Below, piece after piece: positions 23,321 through 35,300 of a stretch of 64,000 bases of DNA. Source of the stretch: Isoetes taiwanensis (taxonomy: Eukaryota > Streptophyta > Lycopodiopsida > Isoetales > Isoetaceae); the NCBI GenBank assembly GCA_021234155.1, contig JAJEKV010000027.1, positions 3,842,623 to 3,906,622 of the forward strand, given 5' to 3'. The translations under genes and the position numbers were made by a program. Each line of letters begins with the position of its first letter. Within the stretch, counting starts at the first letter, position 1. The notes beneath the pieces are model-generated. The model did no database searches. It saw nothing but the letters and a program-made list of their open reading frames with translations, and was not told the DNA's origin.

Positions 23321-24241
23321 AAGAAGAATCCAAAATGGAACCTCAGAGAAAAGCAAGAAGAATCCAAAATGGATTGATAGTACCATGGCTCGAACCCTCA
23401 TCCATAAGATGATAAATCTACACCCTAACACGCCAACCATCCGAATCAGGCAAAAGACAAAAACAATCGGGTATTCCACCCAAAAAACAACCCTAAACCC
23501 GAGAGATGCATGCGAGAAACATTACACAAGCAATTGCCATGCATAAATCAGCCAGCATGCACAAGGCAAGTGTGCTAAGGAAGACCGAATCACGTAAAAA
23601 ATGCATAGAAACCGCAAAGCAAGATGAAAGCGTCTCGGATCGCGGGGGCTGCCCAAATCTCTATGAATTGCTTCGATGTCGACGGCGAATCCGCCGGCAT
23701 GCAACAAAATACCGCAAAGAAAGATACCCGGTCAGCCGCAAACCATTAGTGGCCCCTGAGGAAATAATCCGCATGCAATCATTGCAAAAACAAAACAATC
23801 GATGAGTTCCATCCGAAAAAACAATCTGGACTAGATGCATGCAACAAAGTGATGCCTTCAATTGACATGCAAAAATCAGCCAAGATTCACGCGAAGAAAT
23901 TGCGCGAAGAAAGAAGAGATCACGCTCATATTTTGAATCCTCCGCGTAGCATGCAAAACAAAGAAAGTGCTAGCAAGAAACCATGAGAAAGAGCAAGCCA
24001 AAAGGGAAAGAAAGAAGAAGAGCAATCTAAAAGGGAAGAAAAGAGGAAGAGGAATCTAAAAGGAAAAGAGAGACAGCAAATCTCCAAAGAGGAGAAAGAG
24101 GATGGAGCCAAAGGAAGCTACGAGCACGAAGAAAATGCTGCTGTGAGAAGACGCCGATAACCGGCCTGAGAATGGAACTAGCCTAATATAGGGGCTCGTC
24201 CTTTCCCAGAATGGCGATCCGATGGCTCGGATCGATGGGAT

Positions 24242-24290
24242 CTTTTACGAATATTCGCCACTAAAAACATCATTGAAATGAATGGTGTAT
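24242..24290 (+). mobile_element. GGCGAAT-rich DNA element, right end
   Basis: TTACGAATATTCGCC is inverse to the GGCGAAT motifs at 15.8-16.3 kb. It is followed by the resumption of copia RT. The pairing shows that the Helitron-like pair landed inside this element, in an AT-rich palindrome near ATATTCG. Confidence 0.5.
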
Positions 24291-25262
24291 AATTGCTTTG
24301 TATGTAGATGATAATACTATGGTGGCAAAAGGCAAAAATATTTTGTTACACTGTAAGAATATTTTGAGCAAACGCTTTCAAATGACTGATTTGGGAGAGT
24401 TAAAAAGATTTCTTGGGATTGAAGTCTATAGGGACAAAACAAATAAGACCTTGCTTCTATCTCAGGAAACACATATTGCTAATATGTTGAAAACCTTCAA
24501 AATGGAGAATTGCAATGTAGCAGATACTCCACTAGTACCTGGACACAGAATTTCAGAAGATATGTGTCCAAAATCAGCTCAAGAGGTAAAGCAAATGGAA
24601 AAAACACCATATAGATCTTTAATTGGTTGTCTTGCATATGTGGCTAATTGTACAAGGCCAGATATATCATTCACTGTAAATTTGTTAAGCAGGTACAACA
24701 ATAATCCAGGGATAGCCCATTGGATTGCAGCAAAAAGGATACTGAGATATTTGAAAGGCTCTTTGAAAGTTGGTGTTATGTACCATCCAACTAAATTAGA
24801 ATTAAAAGCTTACTGTGATTCAGATTGAGGGGAGATTTAGATCAAAGGAAATCTACCTCAGGATACTTAGTAATTCTGGGTGGAGCTCCTGTAGCCTGGA
24901 AGTGCAAAAAGCAATCTAGCATAGCTTTATCAAGTGCAGAAGCTAAATACAGTGCAGCTTGTTTGGTGGCCAGAGAATTAATTTGGGAAAGAAGGCTATT
25001 AGCAGAATTGGAAACTCAACAAGAAAAACCTACAGTTATTTACTGTGATAATACAAGTTGCATAGCCATGTCAAAAAATCCTGTTCTTCATGAAAAAACA
25101 AAGCACATTGAAATGGAGGTTCATTTTTTAAGAGACATGGTAAAGAAAAACTTGTTGCAAATGATACGTATTGGGACAAATGATCATCTAGCTGATATCC
25201 TGACTAAAGCACTTACAGTGAACAGGTTTCTACAGCTGAGAACTTTAATACAATGCAATTGA
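24291..25262 (+). pseudogene. Ty1-copia pol, second part (RT YVDD box and RNase H)
   Basis: It resumes with ALYVDDNTMVAKG, the catalytic YVDD of RT (24297-24310), then the RT thumb (GELKRFLGIEV, YRSLIGCLAY) and RNase H (KSTSGY, SSAEAKYSAA, CDNTSCIAM, HTKHIE-type KTKHIEMEVHF, ADILTKAL). One frameshift with a stop lies at about 24826. Joined conceptually to the part before 15.8 kb it completes the usual copia order (integrase before RT). Confidence 0.9.
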
Positions 25263-25275
25263 AATCTCATTATTA

Positions 25276-25288
25276 CATGAAGGGGGAA
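25276..25288 (+). promoter_or_regulatory. copia polypurine tract
   Basis: ATGAAGGGGGAA lies directly before the TG of the 3' LTR. It primes plus-strand synthesis in LTR retroelements. Confidence 0.85.
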
Positions 25289-25767
25289 TGAAATGGTTAT
25301 CATGTAATAATTGTTTGATGGAAATTCATCTAATTCTACAAGCTCTAACCTATGAGAAGCAGTGGCAGTAGGTTATAAGTTATACAAGCATTCATGAGAA
25401 GCAGTAGCAGTGAATGCAAGTGAAGAGAAAAGCATCTAATTTGAAAATGGGCGCTGCCTGCGTTGCGTTTGAGGCGCTCAGAATTCAATTTTAAAGCTGT
25501 ATTTCGCACTCAGCACCCAATACCTTTCCGCCGTATAAAATACGCGTGGAAAAGAATACGTGTGGAAAACTGGTTAGGATTCAATGGTTCGGAGGCAATG
25601 TTTCTTTATATATACGCCCGTGGGATATTAGGGAATATAGAGGAGGCCTGGATTGGAAAGTTTATCAACCCCTGAACCGCTGGATCTACATAGAACAGTT
25701 ATATATATGTGATGAATTATGCCTAATGTGTATCATCCGGATGCAGGAGCAATAATGTTGTTCTGAT
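25289..25767 (+). mobile_element. Ty1-copia 3' LTR, truncated
   Basis: It matches the 5' LTR from TGAAATGGTTATC to AATGTTGTTCTGAT, then diverges; the last 150 bp or so of the LTR are missing. A LINE 3' fragment follows, so the end was lost by insertion with deletion. No copia target duplication can be checked. Confidence 0.88.
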
Positions 25768-26014
25768 TTCTTAATCTTTTTACACAACTTCCTGCGTCTC
25801 TCGTTTGTGTCCTACGGGACGGTCTTGAACTGTCCTATGCAATTGTACAGTGTGCCAGCATGCTTATTACTGCTAAGGTTTTTCCCTCGAAAACCCTTCG
25901 GGGCGGGGGTTTTTTAATCCTGTCAGTAATATGCTTGCTGCTCTCTTTTTGTTTGGGTCCCATAGGCCAATTGGTCTCCGTGGACGCTAAAAACCTATTC
26001 TATTCTATTCTATT
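25768..26014 (+). mobile_element. 5'-truncated LINE 3' UTR fragment with ENE-like hairpin and (TTCTA)n tail
   Basis: From about 25846 the sequence parallels the 3' UTR of the LINE at 44-48 kb: TGTACAGT...TTATTACTG, the hairpin core, the GGGTCCCATAGGCC...GGTCT...GTGGAC stem-loop (25957-25985), GCTAAAAA and a (TTCTA)n tail. The 5' start within 25768-25845 is unclear. It lies between the cut copia LTR and the long L1 LINE. Confidence 0.7.
25856..25940 (+). ncRNA. ENE-like structured RNA element, copy C
   Basis: Arms CAGCATGCTTATTACTG (25856-25872) and CAGTAATATGCTTGCTG (25924-25940) pair at 15 of 17 positions. Core: AAGG, U5, CCC, UCGAAAA, CCC-UUCG-GGG, C, GGGGG, U6, AAUCCUG. It lies about 20 bases before the 3' stem-loop of the LINE fragment, that is, near the RNA 3' end, where an ENE would be expected to act. 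Confidence 0.65.
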
Positions 26015-26029
26015 CTCCTTCCAATCAAG

Positions 26030-28668
26030 GCAATCTGCTCCTACAGTTAAGTCTTGTTCACAAAACCCCTCTGCTTTCATTAAATTTGGTGATTTTGCTG
26101 ATCCAAATTTGTTTCATAAAGAAATGCATCATATGACTCGTGATGTGCCGGAATGGGACAATCTATCCATCCTGGTCTTCATGGCGATCCCATTCTCAAT
26201 GCCAATGGAGTTCCTCTGCCCTATGGAAATATCCGGCCAGTTCAAGAAAGAGTCTCAATATCAGACAAGACCCAATCTGCAGCTCTATAAAGGTATTTAC
26301 CTAAACCATGCCAGTATAGCTGAAAAAATAAAGTCTCTATCTTCCACTGCTGTCATTGTGTCAATAGATAGAGTTGGTGTCAAAATTGATAAATTATGGG
26401 ATCACCTGCTGACTGTCATGATTGACTCAGTATTTTGGTTAAGATACCCATACATCTTGGTTGAATGTGGGAACCCCAGGTCTGCAAATTTCTTGCTCAA
26501 GCTAAGCAGATCGACTTTTGACACCTTCCAATTATCCTTTCTCAAATGGTATCCTAAACTTCCTATTGCAGAATATGATAAATATTTCATTTTCCAAATA
26601 TATTTGCACTGAATTCTGTCCCTATAAGCCACCTAAATGCTTTGTTCAGTTAAACATCTCCAATCCAGTTCCAACATCTGTGCCAATCCTTGATTTCTAT
26701 GGCAATCAAATTAAAGTGCAACTAAGTTGGGTTGGTTTACCAGTTTATTACCATGATTGCAACTGTAGGCATTTTTCTGGTACTATCTGCCAGAAAAATG
26801 CAAATGCAAGTGAAAATGCAGGTAAGGACTCCATGATAATTTCAAGATTGGATCCTAACCTACAATTCAACAATCAAGATATAAATCCAAGGCAGGGACA
26901 GACTATACCTGATAAAGGACATCCAAATTCCAGAACTCAATCCCATAATTCAACAAAGGCTCATGCTATGACAACAGCATTTTCATGGGAAAGGGTCAAT
27001 GGCAGTAGGAAAAGGATTAAAAAAAAGAGAGAGGCCAAACAAGCTCAATCACATTCAGAATTCAAGAGCTCTGACAGCTCAAGGTTTGCAAATTCTATTC
27101 TGACTATCAGAGAAAATACAGTTAAGGTTATAAACAAAGGGCTGGAATACATGAACAATAAATGTAATCCTCCTTTGTATGATGAACCAAATAAGCAGCT
27201 GCCTCGTCAAGATAACAACACCTGCTTCACTGATAATGACAGCAACAACAGAAGAAACTTGAAAGGGAAAGGGCCTATGCAGGAAAGTCAATTTCATCAA
27301 GCTCAAGACCAAATCAATCTTGCAAACACTTTGCAAGATATAATGGTTAATTCTAAAAGAGCTGCATCATTTAGAAAAGCTGCTGCAAACCAGTTGAAAT
27401 ATAATATAAATTCTCAGCTGGCACTTTTGAAGGATAAGAGGACAAATACTTTGAAAATATACTCTGTAGACAGAAACATCCACAAAAGTTCTCAGGCTAC
27501 ATCAACTGGTATAAATAGGAATATCTCAGACAACAAGATCAATGCAGCTGATAATACAGGAACAGGAAATGAGGAATTATTAATTATGGAGAATAAGGGA
27601 AAGTTAACTGACACTGAAACTGCACTTTGTTCCAAACAGAAAATTGAGGAACATCAACAAAATTACAAGGGAGAACTCTCTCATCATATGGACAGGCATA
27701 ATCTTCCAGAAGAAATTCAACATCCACATATTCAAGATGGTGACACAACAATTGACTCAACTGCTACAAACACTGGAATAATATGCCAAAATAAATTTAA
27801 AATTCTTGCTGATTTTGCTGATGACTTTTGTGCAGATTCTCTTGAGCCAATAATTGTTCCAGATTCCTTGCCTTCACAGTCAAATCAGATTTGCAGCCTT
27901 GTTGCCTCCACACCTTGCTTAATATCTGAGAGCCCTGATAATTTACCCCTAAACCCTGATCCCACTACTGTCAAATATGATTCCTTTAATGGCCATGGAG
28001 ATCTCATTGACTTATCTGATCCAAAGGACCCTTTAGACGATTACTATTCCCAGTATCCAAACCAATTTAAGAATGTTGAACAGGCTATTGCTAAGCAATT
28101 AGCAGAGTTACATGTGGAATTTATAGGGGATCGGAATGCAGATCTGGGGATATAAGACAATATGGTCTGTCAGGAAGGATCAAGTAAGATAGCACAGCAA
28201 GAGGCAGATTTAAATTTAACTGCAGTACAAAAATCACATTCAGAGGAAGTGAATATAGCAAATATGGAGATCTCTAAAGATGGAAATGAAACAGACAGGC
28301 CAGCACAAAACAAACACACAGGAACTTGTGGTTCTCCCCCTACCAGGCAAGTACTTTCTATTATCAATGATATTAATTTGAATAATTCTAATAATTCTGA
28401 TTTAAATACTTCGCCTTCTAATCCCAAGAATAATGATAATTTGATTGAGTCAAACAATCCTTGCTGTCATTCTAAATTCTGGGCCTGCTCTCATGAATCT
28501 GACTCTGATCCTGATTTCCCTGATAAGAAAAATGATTCATTTGCTCAATTATGGGAGGATGATAAATTTCTTTCCAATTCAATTTCTGCCACTGGAAAAA
28601 AAGAAACATTGCTACCACATATAAGGTCAGTAAAAATAACTCTAGGAATTTTGAATCTCTTGCCTTAA
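26030..28668 (+). pseudogene. LINE ORF1 (gag-like, DUF4283-type)
   Basis: Coding-like sequence passes through three frames, with breaks near 26520-26610 and 28155. The first part resembles the DUF4283 RNA-binding region of plant LINE ORF1 proteins (SIDRVGVKIDKLWDH, FLVECGNPRSANFLLK-like, FQLSFLKWYPKLPI). Then comes WVGLPVYYHDCNCRHFSGTIC, a degenerate zinc-knuckle region, followed by a long Asn/Gln/Ser/Asp-rich polar tail. ORF1 proteins coat the LINE RNA. Confidence 0.75.
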
Positions 28669-28739
28669 ATACCAGACTTCAATCTAAGAAAAATACTAGA
28701 AGTCAAAAAAAGAAGTCCTATTAATCTTTCCATCTATTA

Positions 28740-31700
28740 ACTTCTATCCTCTCTCCAATGAAGATTCTTTCATAGAATCTTAAGGGGATAAGAGGCCCTT
28801 TGAAAAGAAGCTGAGTTATTTCTCAAATCAAAGATTATAATGCTGATATAATCTTGCTTCAAGAATTAAGGCTTCCAAACTTTGAATGCTCAAATCTGGC
28901 CAATTGGATTGCTCCAATATTCCTCTTGTTGGATAGAAGCCACTGGCACTGCAGGAGGTATATGTATCATCTGGAAGAACATTTCTTATTCTCTAATTTA
29001 TAACAGTCCAGAGAAAAATTGGCAGGCTATGGTTTTCAAAAACAAAGATCTTAGCTTTGGAGTTATCAATGTTTATGCCTCAACCTGTTCAAAAGAGAGA
29101 GAAGACCTATGGCCCAAAATTGGCAATTGGCTAGAAAGTCAAAGTTCCATATCCTGGATTATTGGAGGAGATTTTAATAATACTCCTACTAGAGATCTCA
29201 AGCTTGGCAATGATATTAATATAACCAGAACTGAGAAGATCAATTGGGATTATTTTATAGATAACCACCTTTTCACTCATATCCCCTCTGCCACAACCAA
29301 ATACACTTGGTCAAATAAGCAAGAAGGTAACAAACGTGTCTTCTGTGCCCTTGATAGATTTTATATCAACAATTCGGATAATCCATTCTGGGATAACTGT
29401 GTGGTATATAGTGATGAGGCCACTTCCATTTCTGACCACCAGCCTCAATTTCTCGAGATCAAGCATCTATTAAGCATAAAAAAAGGATCAAATTGTCCCT
29501 TTAAACTCAATTGCAGCCTGTTAAATAATGACAATTTCTGTGAACAGTTTAAGGCATTCTACTTAAGTCTCCCAAGAGTGCATCATTCCAATTCTATGAG
29601 AGATTTCTATTCCAATGTTAAGGCCTCCAAAATTTGGATCAAGCAATGGTCTAAAAATAATTGCAATTTAAGGAGAGAGGAGAAAAAAAGATGCATGATC
29701 AGCATGAAGAATATTAGGCTTCAAATTCAACAAGATCCTCACAATAGAGATCTACATCTGCAGGAATCTAATCTTGAGCAAATAATTAAGGCTATGGAAG
29801 AATATGAGGCAAAAGGTGCTGCTATTAAGTGCAAGATTAAATATCTTTCAAACATGGATAACAATAATTCCAAATTTTTCTTTAGAGTGGCAAAAAACAG
29901 AGTCCTCAAGAATCAAATTCTGCCTGTTAAAAATGATCAAGATGCCTCTCTTGAAGATGCCAAAGAGATAAGTGACTTCTTTTATTCTAAGTACTCAGAC
30001 ATTTTCTCTGATTGTGGGAATATATCTTGGCAGATCCCTGAGGCCAAAGAATTCATTGATCTATTAAATGCTCTCCCTGATTATGACGCTGTACCAATCT
30101 CAAATAATATTACTGATCTGCCAAATGAAAATGAGATTAAAACCACTCTTATGCATCTTGCTAAAGGGAAAAGCCCTTGTCCTGATGGCTTGCCTCCAGA
30201 ATTTTATATAAATTTCTGGGATGAAATTAAACATGATTTTATTCAAATGATACATGGATTTTGGTTGACCAATCATTTACATCCAGCCATAGCTTCAGGT
30301 TTGGTCACTTTAGTGCCTAAGATAGACAATCCAGAAAAATTCAGTGATTGGAGACCTATCTCCCTCACTAACACCTCTTATAAAGTCTGTGCCAAAATTA
30401 TAGCAAGTAGAATCAATTGCTACTTGCAAAATAATATCTCTATAAATCAGTCTGCCTTTTTGCCAAATAGATACATCCTTGATAACTACATTGCTGCTAT
30501 GGAGGGGTTGCATTGGACTAAATTTTCTAATCAAAATTGCATCCTTCTAAAGCTGGATTTCTCTAAGGCCTTTGACTCTATTCGATGGGATTTCTTGGAA
30601 TTAGCCCTGAGGAAAATTGGTTTCCCTGGCAAGTTGATCCAGTTAATTATAGGGTTAAACTCTCGTGCTCAATCTTCTATTCTGATTAATGGTTCTCCAG
30701 GAAATTTCTTCCCCCTGCAGAAAGGAGTCAGACAAGGTTGCCCTTTAGCACCTTATCTTTTTATTATTGCTGCTGATCAATTAACTAGAGCTATCTTGCA
30801 TCATCAAAATCTTGGTAACATAAAGGGTCTAGTCATGCCTAATTCCCAAAATCAGTTGACTCTTTTACAATATGCAGATGACTCATTCTCATTCTTGCAA
30901 AATGATGTTAGAAATATTGAGTTCTTCTTGAAAATTATTCATAATTTCAGTCAGGCTTCAGGTATTCACTTGAATTTCCATAAATTTGTCATTATTGGTG
31001 CCTTAAATCAATAAGATATTCTTGGCATAAAATGTGCTGCAGCAAATCAAGCCACTAAAATGCTAGGTATGCCTTTAGGCCTAGATATAAACATCAAGAC
31101 TCTCTGGAGACCTATTGTGGATAAGATTAGGAAAAAACTCAATAATTATGGCAGTTGTCTTTCTCTAGCTGGCAGATCTATCATTGCTTCCTCTGTCATA
31201 GCCAGCTCTCATGTCTATTTCTCTTCTGCCCTTATTGCTCCAAAATGCATTTATCAGCAATTAGGGAGGATCATTAGAAATTTTATTTGGGGAAAGAAAC
31301 ATCTAGTAAACTGGAATTATGTAACCAGGAACAAATCTGCAGGCCTTGGATGCAAAAGTTTATTGCTACAAGCTTATGCCTTAGGTGGAAAGTATATTTG
31401 GAAAACACTCTTCCAAAGAAAAAATCCAGCTACTGAATTTTTTCATTACTGGATCTCTAAAAGTGTTATTAGGGGACATTCTGCAATTGAACATAAGCTC
31501 CCTCATTCAGCATTCTATGATATTAAACCAGCTGCCAATACCTTCCCTTTGATGAGAAATTTATTGATGGCATGGAACAATCTTTCTAATGCTTTTTCCT
31601 ATACTAAAATTGATCAGGCTCGTCATGCTATGAGTATCTTCTGGAATCCAAGCTTATCTAAAAGAGATAACACTCTGGCTATAATTCATCCTAAGATCTA

Positions 31701-32382
31701 CAGAAAATGGATGCATAGTAATGTTTGCAACCTAGGTGACCTCTGGGCCAATGGAAACTGGATTTCATGGACTAGGCTTAAGGCCAAGATCAAGGGCTCT
31801 AGTACTGACAGATTGCTTTATAAACACATTACTAGCAAAGTGGCCAACAAAAATTTGGATGCTAATGATTGGATTCTGAATAGCAAGAAGATTTATAAAG
31901 TGTCTAGAGTCTATGAATATTTGACCATCTCCAATCTGCCATCCAAAGCAGCTAACTACTGGCATATTTCTGAGCAAGCTGAAAAGAATCTCTTTACAAA
32001 TATCTGGAATTCTTATTGTGCTCCAAAAATTTCATATTTCAATTGGCTAATAGCAAATAAAAGTGTCCCAAATCTTCAAGCTATTTGCAAACATCAGAAT
32101 AATCAGTCAGGTGTTGGTCCTCAATATATGGTTTCCCCTTTATGCCCTTTGGGATGTGACACTGATGAATCTATGGAGCATATTTTTCTATGCCCTAAAT
32201 TAAAGAATTTTCGGTCCTGGTTTGAGGAGAAATTTAATATTCAACGACCTGCTACAATTCTGGATTTTATGATGAATAACAATGCTCTTAAAAATATTAT
32301 TTGCTTTATTGCTCTATGGAACATATGGAAACACAGGAACAGATGTTTACATGGTGGTCACAACCGGCTACTTTTTGGATAA
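28740..32382 (+). pseudogene. LINE ORF2 (AP endonuclease, reverse transcriptase)
   Basis: An exonuclease-endonuclease-phosphatase domain begins near 28745 (LRGIRGPL-like start, DIILLQELRLP), continues with GGDFNNTPTRDLKLG and reaches SDHQPQFLEI near 29450, broken by a frameshift near 28880. RT follows: LAKGKSPCPDGLPPEFY, DWRPISLTNTSYKV, KLDFSKAFDSIRWDF, QGCPLAPYLF and an intact LLQYADDSF box (about 30870). A stop at 31012-31014 and a restart at 31060 split RT from the C-terminal part, which ends with CPLGCDTDESMEHIFLCP (zf-RVT) at 32140-32190. The enzyme nicks DNA and copies the LINE RNA there. Confidence 0.88.
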
Positions 32383-32767
32383 AATTGCAGGTTATCTTTG
32401 ATATAGAGCTAACAGCAACAGCCCAAAGAAATAAATATGATGATGCACATTTTGACCATCATTGGAATTCTTTTAGGCAATTTGTTGGTTATTTTAATCT
32501 ATTTAAATTACACTGTCATGGAGACATTACTAATTCTGGCTCTGATCTTGCTAGATTATCTCTGGAACTGCACAAGGGTTTAAGGGATGAATTAATGCAT
32601 TGAATTGTTTCCCAGATCATTGTCTATTAATGTAAAGGTTATGAACATGGATGAAAGGCATTAAGTACCAAACTAGCAAAGCCAAAGGCTAGGCCTGGAT
32701 TGCTAAGACTGCTTAGGGATTGACCGAAGCAGATGTAATTCTAAAGGCATTTAGTTTTGGCGGGCCC

Positions 32768-35300
32768 CTTTTTTTTTTTTTTTTTTTAATGAACGTGGAC
32801 CTTTATTACTCAAAAGGATACAAAGAGTACACATGGGGGACTCAAAACCCAGCGGAGAAGATGTCCACTAGAGCAACACTACCCACCACATACATAACAC
32901 AGAAAAGTAGAAAATACATATCACCACGAGCACAACTATTTGCTATGAGTAAGCCTATCTGAAGATATCGCTCCCAAATGACACTCTTGACGTCATCCTT
33001 TAAGGAAGAACACTTATACGCCTTGACAATGCGACGACAAGCATCATTAAGCACTTGCATATCTGAAAAGACCCGTCCTTTGAAGATGAGGAGATTTTGT
33101 CTCTTCCAGATGGACCAGATGATCCAAGCAGATGCTAAGTGAAAAGCCCTCTTTGCCAACTTGTCCCAAGAACTAGGATAGATTGACAATAGGACCTGCT
33201 AACTATTCAGGTCACGATGGAAAAGGCTCAAAAGCCACTGTCAAGCAAGTCGAACATGATGACACAAGAAAAAGCAGTGCTCAATTGTCTCATTCCTCTG
33301 TATGCAAAGAGGGCAGATCATAGAGACTTCTAGATGAAATCTATGAACAATAGTGTTTACCTGCATGCATCTATGAATGATTTGCCACCACAGGATAGAT
33401 AGCTTAAGATGGAGCAATTTATCCCATACCCATCGCTAGACTGCTTTCCGATGAGGCTCAGGGATAACTAAAGGCCACTTTGGCGATGGAGGCAACACTT
33501 CAGGATGAAGCAGGACCACATACATCGAGTGCACCAGGTGCTCCTCCTTAACACTGCCATGAACCACCCAGAGCTGGGGAGCCACATCTTGTGGATGTGG
33601 AGGAAGAGTAGCAGCTACTTTTTCCCAATGCCACGGTCCCAACGAAGGAGGAAAAACTTCAATCTGAACTCATTCCATGTCAACAATCTTATCTCATTAT
33701 ACCATGCAGATACTGTGAGCACACCCGCTGCTCACCATCTACGCTGCGTCAATGGATGGACAGAAGATACTAGGGGACAATCTGCCTGCTTGTCACCCAA
33801 AGGGATCTACCAGCAACTGGCTGTAGGATCTGTGTGGGCCATCGAATGGAACTGAAACAAAGTGCGCACCGTCTCCCAAGCAGCTCGCAATCCCTTGAGG
33901 AAAGGAGGGGCATTAGGATATGGAGAAAGTGGATAGAATAATGCCCATGGGAGGAGTGGCTTAATGGATGGAGAGCCAAAGGAAATGCACATCTGTAAAG
34001 ACTGGTGAATGAGACACAACCCTGGAAAATTATCAGCATTATTTAGAATCCGCCATATAAACTTAGAAATCAACACCTTGCTCTGGAGAAGAAAGTGAAT
34101 CATCCCCAGCCCCCCCATAAAGTTTAGACATAACGCACTTCGCCCAACTAATTTTAACATCAGCTGCTTCTTCACAGTGCCACCCCAGATGAAGTTCCTG
34201 ACAGTACGATGAATAATGAGCTGTATCTTTGTCTATGGTGCCGGCAAGATGGATGCCATATAGACATGTGTACTACTCAGAACTGACTTTGCCACAATTA
34301 CACGACCAGCCATGGATAACTTAGTCGTGGACCACCAGAACAAATGCCTTTCTAACCCCCTTAATAATAACATCCCACGCGTCTCCAGATGAGAGGTGTA
34401 TACCAACTGAAATGCCCAGAAGCATAGTTTCCTTCCCATGAGGAAGAACCTCCATGGAAATGCAACCACAGAAGATGGCACTGGAGAGTCTAGAGCCCAC
34501 AAGGCAGTATACTTTTGCCATTAAGAACAAGAAAGTGTCACCTGCGTACTGATTACAAATCTCCTGTGAACCACTATTCATAGGAAGACCATGCAAGATG
34601 CCTTCCTGCACTGCAAGAGAGAATACCTGAGAAAGAATCTCTGCCACAATTGTAAAAAGCAGTGGTGCCAAAGGATAGCTGTAGCGAATGCCACGTCCCA
34701 CCTGAAAAAATGCCGATGGTTCCCCTTGAAAAAGAACTGAAGAATGAGCAGAATAATGAAGTTTCATAATGTCTGTTGTGAACTGGGCACCAAAACCAAG
34801 ACATAGGAGGCACTGCTCCAGGAAACTCCAGTCAACACTGCATATACTTTTGCAAAGTCTAGCTTCAAGTATACAATGGGATAACCATGCATTCTAGCCC
34901 AATAGAGACCCTCATATGCTGCTGCCACATTATTCAAGATACACCGGCGAGGCAAGAAACCTGACTGTGTGGAAGAGATGGACTCAGTAAGCATACCACA
35001 AAGCTTCTGAGCAAAAGCTTTAGCAAAGATCTTGTACATTGAGGACAACAAAGTAATGGGGCGTCAATCTGAAATGGACGAGAGATCCTTACATTTTGGA
35101 ATAAGGGAGATACAATCAGAGTTGAGGATTTTGTCCAGGTGCCTCTGTCTTTTAAAATCCCGGAAAGCATCATACACATCTGCACTGAGCCAATCCCAGT
35201 ACTCCTGGAAAAATTCCACCGGAATGCCCCGCTTGAGAGAAAATGAGCTAAATCAAGAGCCCACCTGATTGTGGATGATATGTCATGATTGAGCACTATA
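32768..35300 (-). mobile_element. second L1-type LINE, minus strand, 5'-truncated and decayed
   Basis: On the minus strand RT motifs run from about 35050 downward: FAKAFAQKL, STQSGFLPRRCILNN, VYLKLDFAKV, then FFQVGRGIRYSYPLAPLLF, ICNQYAGDTFLFL (the YADD box altered to YAGD), then a zf-RVT region (CPLC...ETIEHCFFLC, about 33310-33250) and IIWSIWKRQNLLIF (about 33120). The 3' end is the T run at 32769-32788 on +, its poly(A). Frames shift at least four times. The insertion sits at the 3' end of the plus-strand LINE, so it is the younger of the two. Confidence 0.85.

Larger units (their letters stand above)
17199..24241 (+). mobile_element. Helitron-like unit B2, about 7 kb, non-coding interior
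   Basis: It starts TCGGGAAAGGACTCGCGCGAGACACAAAACC-like and ends with the same roughly 128-bp terminal block as B1 (24113-24241 versus 17071-17198), including GCTCGTCCTTTCCC, a CGATCCGA-TGGC-TCGGATCG hairpin (24215-24234) and ATGGGAT. No Rep/helicase frame was found; the interior is A-rich, has stops in all frames and carries several internal repeats. About 150 bp at 17316-17475 recurs at 23176-23320. It sits head to tail behind B1, inside the GGCGAAT element, inside copia RT. Confidence 0.6.
26017..32767 (+). mobile_element. L1-type LINE, long but inactive copy
   Basis: The element holds an ORF1 region (26.0-28.7 kb), an ORF2 region with endonuclease, RT and a C-terminal Cys/His motif (28.7-32.4 kb) and a 3' UTR with TTAGTTTTGGC (to about 32763). 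Two further 3' fragments of the same family lie at 2.9-3.1 and 11.36-11.55 kb. The 3' end is overrun by the poly(A) of a minus-strand LINE. Several stops and frameshifts make it inactive; the 5' start is not certain. Confidence 0.85.

Noticed and set aside
16289..24241. B1 and the end of B2 as a pair of LTRs
   Set aside because: Only the last 128 bp and the first 30 bp are shared, there is no primer site or polypurine tract, and the shared part ends in a hairpin and ATGGGAT, not CA.
33505..33855. Plus-strand frame opposite the minus L1
   Set aside because: It is a shadow of the RT region on the other strand.
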